Shown: positions 9,381 to 17,835, counted from the stretch's first letter. The stretch: DNA of 63,600 nucleotides from Elusimicrobia bacterium GWA2_61_42 (GCA_001799615.1 MGTU01000002.1:1-63600), one strand, 5' to 3'. Notes: generated by a model from the sequence alone, not told the origin. Numbers and translations: made by a program.

Positions 9381-10447
9381 GCGCCGGGCTGCGCCTGCAC
9401 CGCAAAGTGCACGTCGAGCTGGAAGAACTGGCCGCCAGGGGCGTGCTCAGCTGGGACCAGGCCAACAAACTGAAAGCCCGCTACCCGGTAGCGCCGCGCA
9501 GCCTGGGCGTGCTTGTGAAAGTGTTCGCCGCCGTCGGGGCCGTCTGCGCCATGGCGGGCGCCGGGTTCCTGGCGCAGGAGCACGTGATAGCGCTCTATAA
9601 CTTTCTAAAGGACAAGGTGGACTGGCGGCTGGCCGCCGAAGGTTCGCTGCTGCTGGCCTTTGTGGCGCTGCTGCTGCAGGGCAGCAAGCTCAAGGCCTTG
9701 CGCCCGCGCCCCATACTGGGCGAGCTGTTCGAACTGGCCGGCGCCTTCGCCCTGCAGGGCCTTACCGTCGTGATGGCCAGGCATTACGCTACCGGCAGCG
9801 ACAACTGGCCGGCCCTGCTGGGCATAGACGCGGGGCTGCTGCTGCTGCTGGCCTACGCGCTGGGCAACCGGCTTATCCTGTGGTACGCGCTGGCGGATTT
9901 CTTTTTCTACTTCGGCGCGGAAACCGGCTACGTTTCCGGCTGGGGCGCCTACTACCTGGGCATGACCTACCCGGTGCGCTTTCTGGGCATCGGCCTGGTC
10001 ACCCTGGGAGCCGCGTGGGCGCACGGCGAGCTGGTGCGCGGGCGGCTGGCCAAGTTCACCAGGGTCTACGCGCATTACGGCCTGCTGCTGATCAACCTGT
10101 CGCTCTGGTTCCTCTCGCTGTTCGGCTATTTCGAGGACGGCAACGTACGCTGGGACGGCACCGCTACGGAAAGGCTGCTCTTCAGCTGCCTGTGGGCGGT
10201 GGTTTCTGTCTCGTCGCTGCTGGCGGGGGCCAAGACCGGCCTGCGCCTGCTCCGGGGCTACGGCCTGACCTTCCTGATGATCAACCTTTATACTTTCTAC
10301 TTCCAGTTCGTCGTGGCCAACAGCGGCGCGGCCTGGTTCGTGCACCTGCTGCTCACCGGCGGCAGCCTGCTCTGGCTCGGCTTCCACATGGAAACGGTAA
10401 AGAGCGCCGCGATGCTTGCTGAAGAAAAGGAGGGGGCAAATGACTGA
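9377..10447 (+). CDS. DUF2157-like multi-pass membrane protein, copy 2
   Basis: 356 aa. The N-terminus (LEELAARGVLSWDQANKLKARYP) is the DUF2157 signature, clearer here than in the preceding paralogue, and about nine membrane segments follow. Several positions match copy 1 (for example YGLTFLMINLYTFYFQF against GFGVTFLCINIFTRY), showing an old tandem duplication. It overlaps copy 1 by ATGA and the next small gene by 8 nt, so translation is coupled across three genes. No function is assigned. Confidence 0.75.
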   Translation: MSAGLRLHRKVHVELEELAARGVLSWDQANKLKARYPVAPRSLGVLVKVFAAVGAVCAMAGAGFLAQEHVIALYNFLKDKVDWRLAAEGSLLLAFVALLLQGSKLKALRPRPILGELFELAGAFALQGLTVVMARHYATGSDNWPALLGIDAGLLLLLAYALGNRLILWYALADFFFYFGAETGYVSGWGAYYLGMTYPVRFLGIGLVTLGAAWAHGELVRGRLAKFTRVYAHYGLLLINLSLWFLSLFGYFEDGNVRWDGTATERLLFSCLWAVVSVSSLLAGAKTGLRLLRGYGLTFLMINLYTFYFQFVVANSGAAWFVHLLLTGGSLLWLGFHMETVKSAAMLAEEKEGAND

Positions 10448-10784
10448 AGATCAGGTTCCAGAAAATACCCCGCCGGTTTCGCCGCCTCCGCCGCCGCAGC
10501 CGAAAGCTCTGTACGGCCGCGGCACGCTTCTGGCCATCGGCGTTGCCGTATCGCTCTACGCCGGCATCACCGCCTGGAAGCAGCTGCACCCGAACCCGCC
10601 GCCCGCGGTTCCGGAAAAAGACGCCGCCGCCGCGCCAGCAGTCGGCGCTGCTTCCACCGACGCGCCAGCCGCTTCCACGGACACCTGGTCTGGAGTGGAG
10701 GCGTCTACCGCCCCGGAGGCCGCCCCCGCGGCGTCCCCCGAAGCCGCGACGCCCGACGCAACCCGCCAGGAAGGCTCACAGTAG
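10440..10784 (+). CDS. Small single-pass protein with Pro/Ala-rich ends, unknown
   Basis: 114 aa, starting at ATG 10440 behind AAGGAGGGGG and overlapping the previous stop by 8 nt. Residues 1-26 are Pro-rich (PPVSPPPPPQPK), 30-48 form one membrane helix (LLAIGVAVSLYAGITAW), and the remaining 65 residues are low-complexity Ala/Pro/Thr/Ser, most likely a flexible periplasmic tail. No family is recognised. Its overlap with the DUF2157 pair suggests it is an accessory subunit. Confidence 0.6.
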   Translation: MTEDQVPENTPPVSPPPPPQPKALYGRGTLLAIGVAVSLYAGITAWKQLHPNPPPAVPEKDAAAAPAVGAASTDAPAASTDTWSGVEASTAPEAAPAASPEAATPDATRQEGSQ

Positions 10785-10805
10785 GCGGGTCCTGGGAGTT
10801 CTAAC

Positions 10806-11117
10806 ATGTCCATCGCATATTTAAGACAGTTCAAAGTGGCTGGCTACGCGGTCTTTGATTTTGCGGCGTCTTTCATCGGAGTTTTCCTGCTCAGCCCTTT
10901 CTTGTCTGGCCTGGCCCGCCGAGCCGGCTGGCAGGTCCCGCGCATGAACTGGGTTTATATGACCCTGCCTCTCGGCATAGCCGCCCACCTGGCCAGCGGC
11001 AACATTACGCCGATGACGAGGGATTTCATCGACCCGCACGGCCATTACCTGGTAAAGGCCGTAGTGATCGGCTTCTTCATCCTTGGTCTCAGGAACATCA
11101 GAAGGAATAATAAGTAG
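10806..11117 (+). CDS. Small hydrophobic membrane protein, unknown
   Basis: 103 aa with about three membrane segments (AVFDFAASFIGVFLLSPFL; WVYMTLPLGIAAHLASG; YLVKAVVIGFFILGL) and a basic tail (RNIRRNNK). Its codon usage matches its neighbours. It lies 21 nt after the Pro/Ala-rich gene and 9 nt before ndk, so it is probably co-transcribed. I do not recognise a family. Confidence 0.6.
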   Translation: MSIAYLRQFKVAGYAVFDFAASFIGVFLLSPFLSGLARRAGWQVPRMNWVYMTLPLGIAAHLASGNITPMTRDFIDPHGHYLVKAVVIGFFILGLRNIRRNNK

Positions 11118-11126
11118 AATACAGGC

Positions 11127-11678
11127 ATGACCGAATCCATACTGCTCATCGTAAAACCCGACGGCATGGTGAAGGGCCTTGCCGGCCACGTGCTGCGGCG
11201 CTTTGAGGAAACAGACCTGAAGCTGGTAGGGGCGCGCCTGGCCAAGGTGACGGCCCAGCTTGCCGCCACGCATTACCACCACCTGCGCGAAAAGCCCTTC
11301 TTCGAGGAGCTGATAAACTTTATAACCGGCAAGCTCTACGCCGGACAGGACACCGTGCTGGCCTTCGCCTACACCGGCGAGGACGCGGTGCGCAAGGCCC
11401 GCGCCATAGCCGGCGCCACCAACCCCGAAGAGGCCGACTACCGCTCCATCCGCGGCAGCTTCGGCCGCGTTACCACCAAGGGCGTCTTCGAGAACGTGGT
11501 GCACGTTTCCTCCGACGCCATAGAGGGCGAGCGGGAGATCAAGCTCTGGTTCCGGCCGGAAGAGATAACCACGGACCTGTTTCCCGCCGTAACCTCCGGC
11601 GGGCATTCGGCCTGGGCGGACCCCGGCGGTCCCAAAACCCGCACCGGCCCCTGGCCGGAGCAGAACCTCCTATCCTGA
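11127..11678 (+). CDS. ndk: Nucleoside diphosphate kinase with C-terminal extension
   Basis: Transfers the gamma-phosphate of ATP to other nucleoside diphosphates through a phospho-His intermediate. 183 aa against about 140 in the family. The core begins ILLIVKPDGMVKGLAGHVLRRFE, includes YHHLREKPFFEELINFI, then GATNPEEADYRSIRG, and the active-site stretch ENVVHVSSDAIEGEREIKLWF with His126. Most bacterial enzymes read HGSDS at this point; here it is HVSSD. After LWFRPEEI a 30-residue Pro/Gly-rich tail follows (SGGHSAWADPGGPKTRTGPWP), absent from standard NDK. Confidence 0.93.
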   Translation: MTESILLIVKPDGMVKGLAGHVLRRFEETDLKLVGARLAKVTAQLAATHYHHLREKPFFEELINFITGKLYAGQDTVLAFAYTGEDAVRKARAIAGATNPEEADYRSIRGSFGRVTTKGVFENVVHVSSDAIEGEREIKLWFRPEEITTDLFPAVTSGGHSAWADPGGPKTRTGPWPEQNLLS

Positions 11679-11690
11679 AAACATCGTTTT

Positions 11691-12461
11691 ATGGCGTCAC
11701 ATACTAATAATTCAATTCTCATTAGAATTGCAATAATTATATTTTCGCTTGGCGCCAGCCTGCCGCTTTCTACGCATGCAGCCCGGACGCAATATTACCT
11801 GGACGCGGAAACCGGCTCTGTCATGGCCGGGCACAACACCGTAAAAATACCTCTCAAGGGCGGCACTCGTTTCTCCCTGACAGACGACCTTCGCTCCGGC
11901 GCGGAACCCTACCTGCGCGTGCGCGTAGGCCGCAGGGTCGGCAGGAGCGACTGGTCTTTCCTGGCCGCGCCCCTGACGCTGCGCTCGGACGGCACTTTTA
12001 ACCGCGCCGTTACCTTTAACGGCGAAGTATTCGCCGCCGGCCTGCCCACCAAGGCGGTTTACCGCTTCAATTCCTACCGTGTAAAGTATCTCTACGAATT
12101 CCGCCACAGCGAGCGGCTATCCCTGCGCTGGGGCGGCGCGCTGAAACTGCGCCACGCCGGCATTACGCTGAAGAACTCCGTCACCAGCAGCGAATCCAAG
12201 AACACCGGCTTTGTGCCGCTCGCGGCCTTCTCCGCGCAGTACGCCTTCAGCCCCGGCTACCTGCTGGACCTGGACATAGAGGCTCTCGGCGCCCCGCAGG
12301 GGCGGGCCGAGGACGTGATGCTGGCGGTAAGCAGACAACTGCGCCCCGGCATGCGCCTGCGTGCGGGCTACCGCTTCCTGGAGGGCGGGTCCGGGGCCGG
12401 CGAAGTTTACACTTTCGCATGGCTCCATTACTGGCTGGCCGGGCTCACCTGGGAATTCTGA
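11691..12461 (+). CDS. Predicted outer-membrane beta-barrel protein
   Basis: 256 aa. Residues 1-30 are a signal peptide (IRIAIIIFSLGASLPLSTHA), and the remainder alternates short amphipathic strands with turns (YLRVRVGRRVGRSDWSFLAAPLTLRSDG, YRVKYLYEFRHSERLSLRWGGALKL) and ends in an aromatic residue (LTWEF), as outer-membrane barrels do. About ten strands are visible. No specific family is recognised. It begins 12 nt after ndk, without a clear ribosome-binding site. Confidence 0.65.
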   Translation: MASHTNNSILIRIAIIIFSLGASLPLSTHAARTQYYLDAETGSVMAGHNTVKIPLKGGTRFSLTDDLRSGAEPYLRVRVGRRVGRSDWSFLAAPLTLRSDGTFNRAVTFNGEVFAAGLPTKAVYRFNSYRVKYLYEFRHSERLSLRWGGALKLRHAGITLKNSVTSSESKNTGFVPLAAFSAQYAFSPGYLLDLDIEALGAPQGRAEDVMLAVSRQLRPGMRLRAGYRFLEGGSGAGEVYTFAWLHYWLAGLTWEF

Positions 12462-12542
12462 TATAGACCTGCCGAATCATTATCAGCCGGACATTGTGGC
12501 CTACCTGCCGCGTTTTAAATAGGTACCAGGAGACTTATTTTT

Positions 12543-13382
12543 ATGAACAAAACTTTGGACCTGCTAGTTAACAGAGCCAGTTGCAGGGTGTTTAAGAATA
12601 AAAAGATACCGGCGGGGGTGTTGAATAAACTGCTCGAGGCCGGGGTGCATGCCCCTACTGGCGGCAATCTCCAGCCTTGGTCAATAATCAAAATTGAGAA
12701 GCCCGCCGCAAAGGCCAGGCTGGCCAGGCTGTGCGAAGACCAGAAATTTATGGCTTCGGCCCCGCTCAATCTTGTTTTTTGCATGGACTTCCACCGGCTG
12801 AAACGCTGGGCCGCGCTGGAAACCGCGCCTTTCTCGGCGGACGCGGCGGTGCGGCCTTTCTGGATAGCCTTCCAGGACACGCTCATCTGCGCGCAGAACA
12901 TCTGCACCGCGGCGGACGCGCTGGGGCTGGGGTCTGTTTACATAGGACCGGTCTTCGACCGTCTTACCGACATCCGCAAGATGTGCCGCCTGCCAAAGGG
13001 CGTTATCCCGGTAGTTGCCGTAACGCTGGGCTATCCGGCTGTAAGGCCTGCTCCCCGCAGAAGGCTGGGCGCTGCTGTGGTGGTGCACAGCGAAGTTTAT
13101 CGCAGCATCCCAGGCAAAGAACTGCTGGCGGCCTTCGAGGAGAAATACAAGAACAGCAGGACTGCCGTCAACGCCAAGGACCTGAAGACCATTGAGAAAG
13201 TATGCAAGGCGGTGCACGGGGTTAGATTCGCCGGCCGGTGTCTTGCGGAGATAAAGGCCCGCGGTTACATAAACAGGGCGCAGCTTTACTTCGGCCTGCA
13301 CTACCGCGCCGACCGGATGCTTGCGTCCAACACCAGAATGATAAAAGCCTTGCGCGCCGCCGGGCTGACCTGCTTTAAGTAG
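12543..13382 (+). CDS. Nitroreductase-family flavoprotein
   Basis: 279 aa, cytoplasmic, FMN-dependent. The nitroreductase pattern is clear: RASCRVFKNKKIPAGVLNKLLEAGVHAPTGGNLQPW at residues 9-45 binds the FMN phosphate and ring, and DTLICAQNICTAADALGLGSVYIG with VVAVTLGYP are the usual later blocks. About 90 residues beyond the nitroreductase core (KNSRTAVNAKDLKTIEKVCK onward) are basic and helical and I do not recognise them. The start at 12543 follows CAGGAGAC. The physiological substrate is unknown. GC content begins to fall in this part of the window. Confidence 0.82.
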   Translation: MNKTLDLLVNRASCRVFKNKKIPAGVLNKLLEAGVHAPTGGNLQPWSIIKIEKPAAKARLARLCEDQKFMASAPLNLVFCMDFHRLKRWAALETAPFSADAAVRPFWIAFQDTLICAQNICTAADALGLGSVYIGPVFDRLTDIRKMCRLPKGVIPVVAVTLGYPAVRPAPRRRLGAAVVVHSEVYRSIPGKELLAAFEEKYKNSRTAVNAKDLKTIEKVCKAVHGVRFAGRCLAEIKARGYINRAQLYFGLHYRADRMLASNTRMIKALRAAGLTCFK

Positions 13383-13594
13383 CCGCGAAGGAAGTTAACG
13401 ACCCGGACTACGCCTACGCCGTGGCTTGCCATTACGACTTTGAAGCCACAAAGGTTGAGAACCCCGCTTTTACATTAACGAGGAACGGCACGCTTATGCA
13501 GGGGCGCCCCTGTTGCGACTTTGTGTGGCACGACACCCGCATAGACGCCGCTCTTGTTCATCCCGGCAAGGAATTCTGGGATAAACTTATTTGA
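13382..13594 (+). pseudogene. Fragment of an ATC-hydrolase-like gene
   Basis: A 70-codon open stretch without a usable start that follows the nitroreductase stop directly. Its translation includes DYAYAVACHYDFEATKVEN, then FTLTRNGTLMQGRPCCDFVW and HDTR. This CxxD...L.R..TL..G..CCDF arrangement is the C-terminal signature of L-2-amino-thiazoline-4-carboxylate hydrolases (ATC_hyd). The first two-thirds of such a protein are missing. I read it as the remnant of a lost gene; a sequencing frameshift joining it to the nitroreductase is unlikely because that protein already ends normally. Confidence 0.62.
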
Positions 13595-13697
13595 ACGCCT
13601 GGGCATAGTGTTTAAAACTTATATATAGCCGCATCAATTTAGAGTAAGAATTTGTTATTTTATAGGAAGGTTTGGGGAAATTAAAAAAGGATCAGCA

Positions 13698-14294
13698 ATG
13701 AAGAGAACCTCACTAGCAGCTATACTGCTTTGCTTCGGGCAGATCGCTGCCGCTGCCGAAAGCAAACCCGTCTGGAAATGGGTGTCCGCCAATGAGTACT
13801 ACATGATCATGCCCACGGCGCAGACCCTGGACATTTCTGGCGGGGGCAACGAGACCGTTAACCCTTGGGGCTTCGGTTTCCGCGCCGTAGGGAACGACGA
13901 GACTATCTCCAAGACCGGCGGGTTGCAATTCCAAAGTATAAAGGTTGATAATCCGCGCACCGGCAAAGACACGTTCTATTTATTTGATCTCCTGCTCGGC
14001 ATGGAGTACATGACGCCAAAGGTGCAGGGTAAGCCCCTGCGCTTTACCGCACAGGCATATGCCGACCTTGGGCTCTCTGACACGACGCTTTACGCCGCGC
14101 CCATGATTTCCGCGGGGCTGCTCTACACGACCAATGAGCTCGCTGATACGCCCACGGGCTTAACCTTTGACATTTTCTACCGGCTTATCGACCTCGACCT
14201 GGACAACGTGGGCGGGGGGAAAGCCGGGACGCTGAAACCGGCGCTCGGATTTAAGATCGGCTACATCTTTGAAGGCTTCTGGACGCCCAAGTGA
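13698..14294 (+). CDS. Exported protein, possible small beta-barrel, unknown
   Basis: 198 aa. The signal peptide is MKRTSLAAILLCFGQIAAAA. The mature part alternates polar and aromatic positions (FYLFDLLLGMEYMTPKVQGK, LRFTAQAYADLGLSDTTLYAAPMISAGLLY) and ends in a strand-like FKIGYIFEGFW, suggesting an outer-membrane or periplasmic barrel. Ribosome-binding site AAAAGGA at 13685-13691. No known family is recognised. Base composition is lower in GC than most neighbours, in line with the surrounding patch being recently acquired. Confidence 0.6.
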   Translation: MKRTSLAAILLCFGQIAAAAESKPVWKWVSANEYYMIMPTAQTLDISGGGNETVNPWGFGFRAVGNDETISKTGGLQFQSIKVDNPRTGKDTFYLFDLLLGMEYMTPKVQGKPLRFTAQAYADLGLSDTTLYAAPMISAGLLYTTNELADTPTGLTFDIFYRLIDLDLDNVGGGKAGTLKPALGFKIGYIFEGFWTPK

Positions 14295-14425
14295 AGTCGA
14301 CCACCTGACAAAACCCGCCGCTGTCGAATCTGCAGCATTAACGACTTCTAATCCAAAGGACCCAGGCCAGACCTGGTACGAAAGCCTTTTACGTGGCGAT
14401 ATCAAGACAGTTAGAATGATACATA

Positions 14426-14522
14426 GACTTTCGTAAGCCCCGGAACAGGCGGTGGAGCATCCGCCACCCGGCCTTAACCGGGTGCAACCAGGGGAACGAA
14501 AGTCCTTTAGTTTCCTTTTTTT
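14426..14522 (+). ncRNA. Candidate structured RNA (three-way junction) ending in a T-run
   Basis: GACTTTCGT (14426-14434) pairs perfectly with ACGAAAGTC (14496-14504), and the helix continues as CCCC (14438-14441) with GGGG (14491-14494). The enclosed bases form two further hairpins: GGCGG/CCGCC (14448-14452 with 14461-14465) and ACCCGG/CCGGGT (14466-14471 with 14478-14483). A run of seven T (14516-14522) follows. It could be a regulatory leader of the gene at 14541 or a separate small RNA. I match it to no riboswitch or RNA family I know. Confidence 0.5.
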
Positions 14523-14540
14523 AGTTTCAGGGGAGAACAA

Positions 14541-15287
14541 ATGATAAAGAAGATTCTTATTGCTCTGGCAGCCATTCTGGTGCTAGCCGCAGCCGGATTA
14601 GCAAGCTTCACCTGGCATATTTATAAAAAAGACTTCGGCGTGCCATACAAAGGCCTCGCCCGCCTGGACTACAACTGGAAATATTATTTTGCCGAGCTTC
14701 CAAAAGAGGAAAGCACGTTCGAGGGGCGGCTGTATTCGTACAAATATCCTATATTCAAGCATGACCGCGGGGTTGTACCTGTAGACAACGACATTTATGA
14801 GCTTGCGGAGGACAGTCACAAGTTTTTATGTGTACTCTGGGACAAAAGAGACCCAGCTTTCATAAAAGCTGAACTGCTGAAATCTTTGGGCGCCAACGAG
14901 CCGGCTGTTCCCTCTTATGAGTTCCTGCAATGGCTGCATGCCGCGGATAACATCCCTGTAGAGACTGGTCAGCGGACGGAATACCACAAACTATACGATA
15001 TCAAAACCGAAAAAATAACTTTCGGCCGCGGCGGGGAGGGCCTGATGGTCTCTTCTTGGAGCAAGGTGCAGGAGAAGCCGCATATGAAATTTATTGCGGG
15101 TGTGACTCCGGGGGGCCAGGTTTTTCGTACCAGGACCCTTGTGAGACATAACGCTTCGGAAGAATTTTACAGGGAATTGGTGCTCCCCGGAGTCCTGACT
15201 GAACGAGTGATCCCGGATGCGGAGAGGGATGCCCAAAGCGCTTATTTCCTTAACAATTTTATAGAAACCATTGAGTTTAAAAAATAG
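14541..15287 (+). CDS. Membrane-anchored or secreted protein, unknown
   Basis: 248 aa. Residues 4-24 (KILIALAAILVLAAAGLASF) are a signal peptide or signal anchor, followed by a soluble domain with many aromatic and charged residues (LDYNWKYYFAELPKEE; FLCVLWDKRDPAFIKAELL). No known domain is recognised. Codon usage is less GC-rich than the housekeeping genes, so it may belong to the acquired patch. The start follows GGGGAGAAC about 6 nt upstream. The structured element at 14426-14522 lies in its leader. Confidence 0.62.
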   Translation: MIKKILIALAAILVLAAAGLASFTWHIYKKDFGVPYKGLARLDYNWKYYFAELPKEESTFEGRLYSYKYPIFKHDRGVVPVDNDIYELAEDSHKFLCVLWDKRDPAFIKAELLKSLGANEPAVPSYEFLQWLHAADNIPVETGQRTEYHKLYDIKTEKITFGRGGEGLMVSSWSKVQEKPHMKFIAGVTPGGQVFRTRTLVRHNASEEFYRELVLPGVLTERVIPDAERDAQSAYFLNNFIETIEFKK

Positions 15288-15443
15288 CGGGGGCCTTGGC
15301 GCAGCCGCACTGCGGTGTCCCTGCGCTCCACCCCTGATCCTGCCGGGCAGGCCGTACAGCGCAGAATTTAATTTTTTTCTTATTTTAAAATTATGGCCAC
15401 CGGGGGAAAGAATTTATACGGGGGCACCTTGGTTTATTAAAAA

Positions 15444-15527
15444 CCCGCCCAGGCCTGCTCACTGAATTGTGTCGCGTGCTACGCACGATCCACCCACTGT
15501 TCGCTCGGCCTGGCGGGCTTTTCTGTT
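15444..15527 (+). terminator. Large hairpin terminator
   Basis: CCCGCC-AGGCC (15444-15455, one bulged C) pairs with GGCCTGGCGGG (15507-15517), followed by CTTTTCTG. The 50-nt loop contains a second small hairpin, CGTGC/GCACG. It ends transcription of the gene at 14541. Between this gene's stop and the terminator (15288-15443) I see only AT-rich sequence. Confidence 0.6.
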
Positions 15528-15605
15528 ACTGTTATGTAGCCCCAGTGGGGCGGGGGAACCGGCAAAAACGCCATTTTCATCATGACACACCGTTGACGGG
15601 TTGGT

Positions 15606-15626
15606 CTGCTATACTTTCCATAGCAG
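15606..15626. promoter_or_regulatory. Operator-like inverted repeat over the dinD -10 box
   Basis: A perfect 7-bp inverted repeat, CTGCTAT (15606-15612) and ATAGCAG (15620-15626), separated by 7 nt. It contains an extended -10 (TGC then TATACT at 15610-15615), so a bound repressor would block the promoter directly. The CTG...CAG ends recall SOS boxes, but the spacing is not the E. coli LexA pattern. Confidence 0.55.
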
Positions 15627-15658
15627 TAAAAGGGATAATGTAAGTGCGAGGGACTGAT

Positions 15659-16528
15659 ATGGACAAGCAACTGATTCTCGAACTGAACAAAAGATTTGAA
15701 GGTTCCGCCAATGAGCAGGATGGCGTTGAGTATTGGATGGCCCGTGATTTGCAAGTTCTGCTGGGCTACACAGAATGGCGTAATTTCATACTGGTAATTG
15801 AAAAGGCAAAACTCGCTTGTTTCAACTCACACCAGCCGCTAGGGGATCATTTTGTTGACGTCAACAAAATGATAGAGCTCCCCAAAACCGCTACCCGCAA
15901 GATCGACGACATAATGCTTACCCGTTATGCCTGCTACCTTATAGCTCAAAACGGCGATCCCAGAAAAGGACCGATAGCTTTTGCGCAAAGCTACTTTGCC
16001 ATACAGGCGCGCAAACAGGAATTACTTGAAGAGCGCATAGCACTGGCTGAAAGGCTAATCGCCAGGAAGAAACTTACCGAAACAGAAACGGAGCTATCAA
16101 AGACCCTCTACCAACATGGCGTCGACGACCAGGGCTTCGGCAGAATACGCAGCAAAGGCGACCAGGCACTTTTCGGCGGCAATACTACCATAGAGATGAA
16201 AAAGAAGATGGGCATTCCGGAGAACAGGCCACTCGCGGATTTCCTGCCCACAATAACCATAAAGGCCAAGGACTTCGCCACCGAAATCACTAACTTCAAC
16301 ACCAAAGAGAAAAAGCTAAACGGAGAGGCCCAAATAACGCAGGAACATATAAAGAACAATAGGGATGTGCGGGCTTTGCTCGGAAAAAGCGGCATAGCCC
16401 CGGAAGCTCTGCCTCCGGAGGAAGACATCAAGAAACTAGAACGCCGCCTAAATACCGCGGACAAGCAAATCATCAGGGGTTCCAAGCGACTGGGGAAGAA
16501 AGGGCCTAAGCCGGAAGAGAAGATTTAA
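15659..16528 (+). CDS. dinD: DNA-damage-inducible protein D
   Basis: 289 aa, cytoplasmic. It aligns along its length with E. coli DinD: WMARDLQVLLGYTEWRNFILVIEKAK, the DDIMLTRYACYLIAQNGDPRK block, FAQSYFAIQARKQE, and a basic C-terminal half. E. coli DinD is SOS-induced and limits RecA-mediated strand exchange; family members carry a BRO-N-like N-terminus common in mobile elements. The ATG at 15659 is chosen over the GTG at 15644 because GAGGGA lies 5 nt before it. Base composition is clearly lower in GC than miaB, which starts 14 nt after its stop, so dinD appears to have been inserted upstream of the miaB operon. Confidence 0.88.
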   Translation: MDKQLILELNKRFEGSANEQDGVEYWMARDLQVLLGYTEWRNFILVIEKAKLACFNSHQPLGDHFVDVNKMIELPKTATRKIDDIMLTRYACYLIAQNGDPRKGPIAFAQSYFAIQARKQELLEERIALAERLIARKKLTETETELSKTLYQHGVDDQGFGRIRSKGDQALFGGNTTIEMKKKMGIPENRPLADFLPTITIKAKDFATEITNFNTKEKKLNGEAQITQEHIKNNRDVRALLGKSGIAPEALPPEEDIKKLERRLNTADKQIIRGSKRLGKKGPKPEEKI

Positions 16529-16542
16529 CGGGACACAATACA

Positions 16543-17835
16543 ATGCAGAAACCGCAAAAACCAGCGTCGCCGCCCGTTCCGGGCGGCCCCGCGCGGAGAG
16601 TGTGCATTATCACGTTCGGCTGCCAGATGAACGAGGCGGATTCGCGGGATATCGCGGCCGCGTTCGGACGGCGGGGGTATACGCTTACCGACGACCTTAA
16701 GAAGGCCGACGCGGTGGTGGTGAATACCTGCACGGTGCGCCAGCGCGCCGAGGACAAGGCCATCTCCCAGATAGGGCGGCTGCGCAAGTGGAAGCTGGCT
16801 AAACCCGAAGGCAAACTTTTTATAGTGGGCTGCGCCGCGCAGAAGCTGGGGGGGAAGGCCATAAAGAGCCGCTTCCCTTTTGTGGACGAAGTGTCGGGCG
16901 CCAAGGCCATAGAATATTTCGAGGACGCGCTGGCCGCCCAGTTGGGCCCCGCGCCCGAGATTGGCTACCCCGACAGCACGCTGTTCCGTTCCCCGCAGTC
17001 CGCCTACGTGACCATCATGCGCGGCTGCTCGCTGAAATGTTCCTACTGCATAGTGCCGGCCGTGCGCGGCCCGGCCGTCTTCCTGCCGGCCGCGGCCATC
17101 CTGAAGGACGCCGCCGCCAAGATCAAGGCAGGCGCCAAGGAAATAGTGCTGCTGGGCCAGACTGTGAACGCCTGGCGCGGGGGCAAGGCCACGTTCTCCG
17201 AACTCTTAAAAAAAGTGCTGGCGCTGCCGGGGCTGGAGCGCCTGCGCTTCATGAGCCCGCACCCGCTGTATTTCGACGACGCTTTCACCGCCCTGCTGGC
17301 GGCGGAGCCGAAGCTCTCCCGCTACCTGCACCTGCCGGTACAGAGCGGCTCGGACCGCATCCTGAAAGCCATGCGCCGCGGCTACACCCGGGGGCAGTAC
17401 CTGGCCCTGCTGGAAAGGCTGCGCGCCGCCGTGCCCGGCCTGGCCGTTTCCACGGACTTCATAGTGGGCTACCCGGGCGAGACCGAGGCGGATTTCGAGG
17501 AAACCCTTTCGCTGCTGCGGGAAGGGCGCTTCTCCATGGCCTTCTGCTTCAAGTATTCACCCCGCAGCGACAACCCGGCCATGGTCTCCCACCTGGATGA
17601 GCCGGCCATGGAGGCGCGGCTGGAAAGGCTGCTTTCAGCGGTAAAGAAGAATTCCCGCGTAATTTTAAACGAAAGAATTGGTAAAATAGAGGAAGTTCTT
17701 TTTGAGACCGATACTTACGGCCGCACCTCTGGCAATTTCGGCTGCCGGGTGAAGACGGGCGGAGCTCCCGGCAGGATGGCGCAGGTTTTCATCGAGGGAG
17801 CCGAAAGAAATACTTTGAACGGAAAGGTACTATGA
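16543..17835 (+). CDS. miaB: tRNA methylthiotransferase MiaB
   Basis: 430 aa radical-SAM enzyme that adds a 2-methylthio group to isopentenyl-adenosine 37 of tRNAs reading UNN codons. The N-terminal UPF0004 domain shows FGCQMNEADSRDIAAAF, VVVNTCTVRQRAEDKA and VGCAAQ (three Cys for the second cluster); the radical-SAM motif is RGCSLKCSYCIVP; the tail is a short TRAM-like domain (GRTSGNFGCRVK). miaA, whose product makes its substrate, is two genes downstream. It overlaps pilZ by ATGA. The N-terminal block CQMNEAD favours MiaB over the related MtaB. Confidence 0.93.
   Translation: MQKPQKPASPPVPGGPARRVCIITFGCQMNEADSRDIAAAFGRRGYTLTDDLKKADAVVVNTCTVRQRAEDKAISQIGRLRKWKLAKPEGKLFIVGCAAQKLGGKAIKSRFPFVDEVSGAKAIEYFEDALAAQLGPAPEIGYPDSTLFRSPQSAYVTIMRGCSLKCSYCIVPAVRGPAVFLPAAAILKDAAAKIKAGAKEIVLLGQTVNAWRGGKATFSELLKKVLALPGLERLRFMSPHPLYFDDAFTALLAAEPKLSRYLHLPVQSGSDRILKAMRRGYTRGQYLALLERLRAAVPGLAVSTDFIVGYPGETEADFEETLSLLREGRFSMAFCFKYSPRSDNPAMVSHLDEPAMEARLERLLSAVKKNSRVILNERIGKIEEVLFETDTYGRTSGNFGCRVKTGGAPGRMAQVFIEGAERNTLNGKVL

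Noticed and set aside
14426..14522. tRNA or group II intron domain
   Set aside because: The closing helix and arm lengths do not fit a tRNA, and no domain V sequence or reverse-transcriptase gene is nearby.
15606..15626. Classical E. coli-type LexA box
   Set aside because: The CTGT-N8-ACAG spacing is not met; it is kept only as a palindromic operator candidate.
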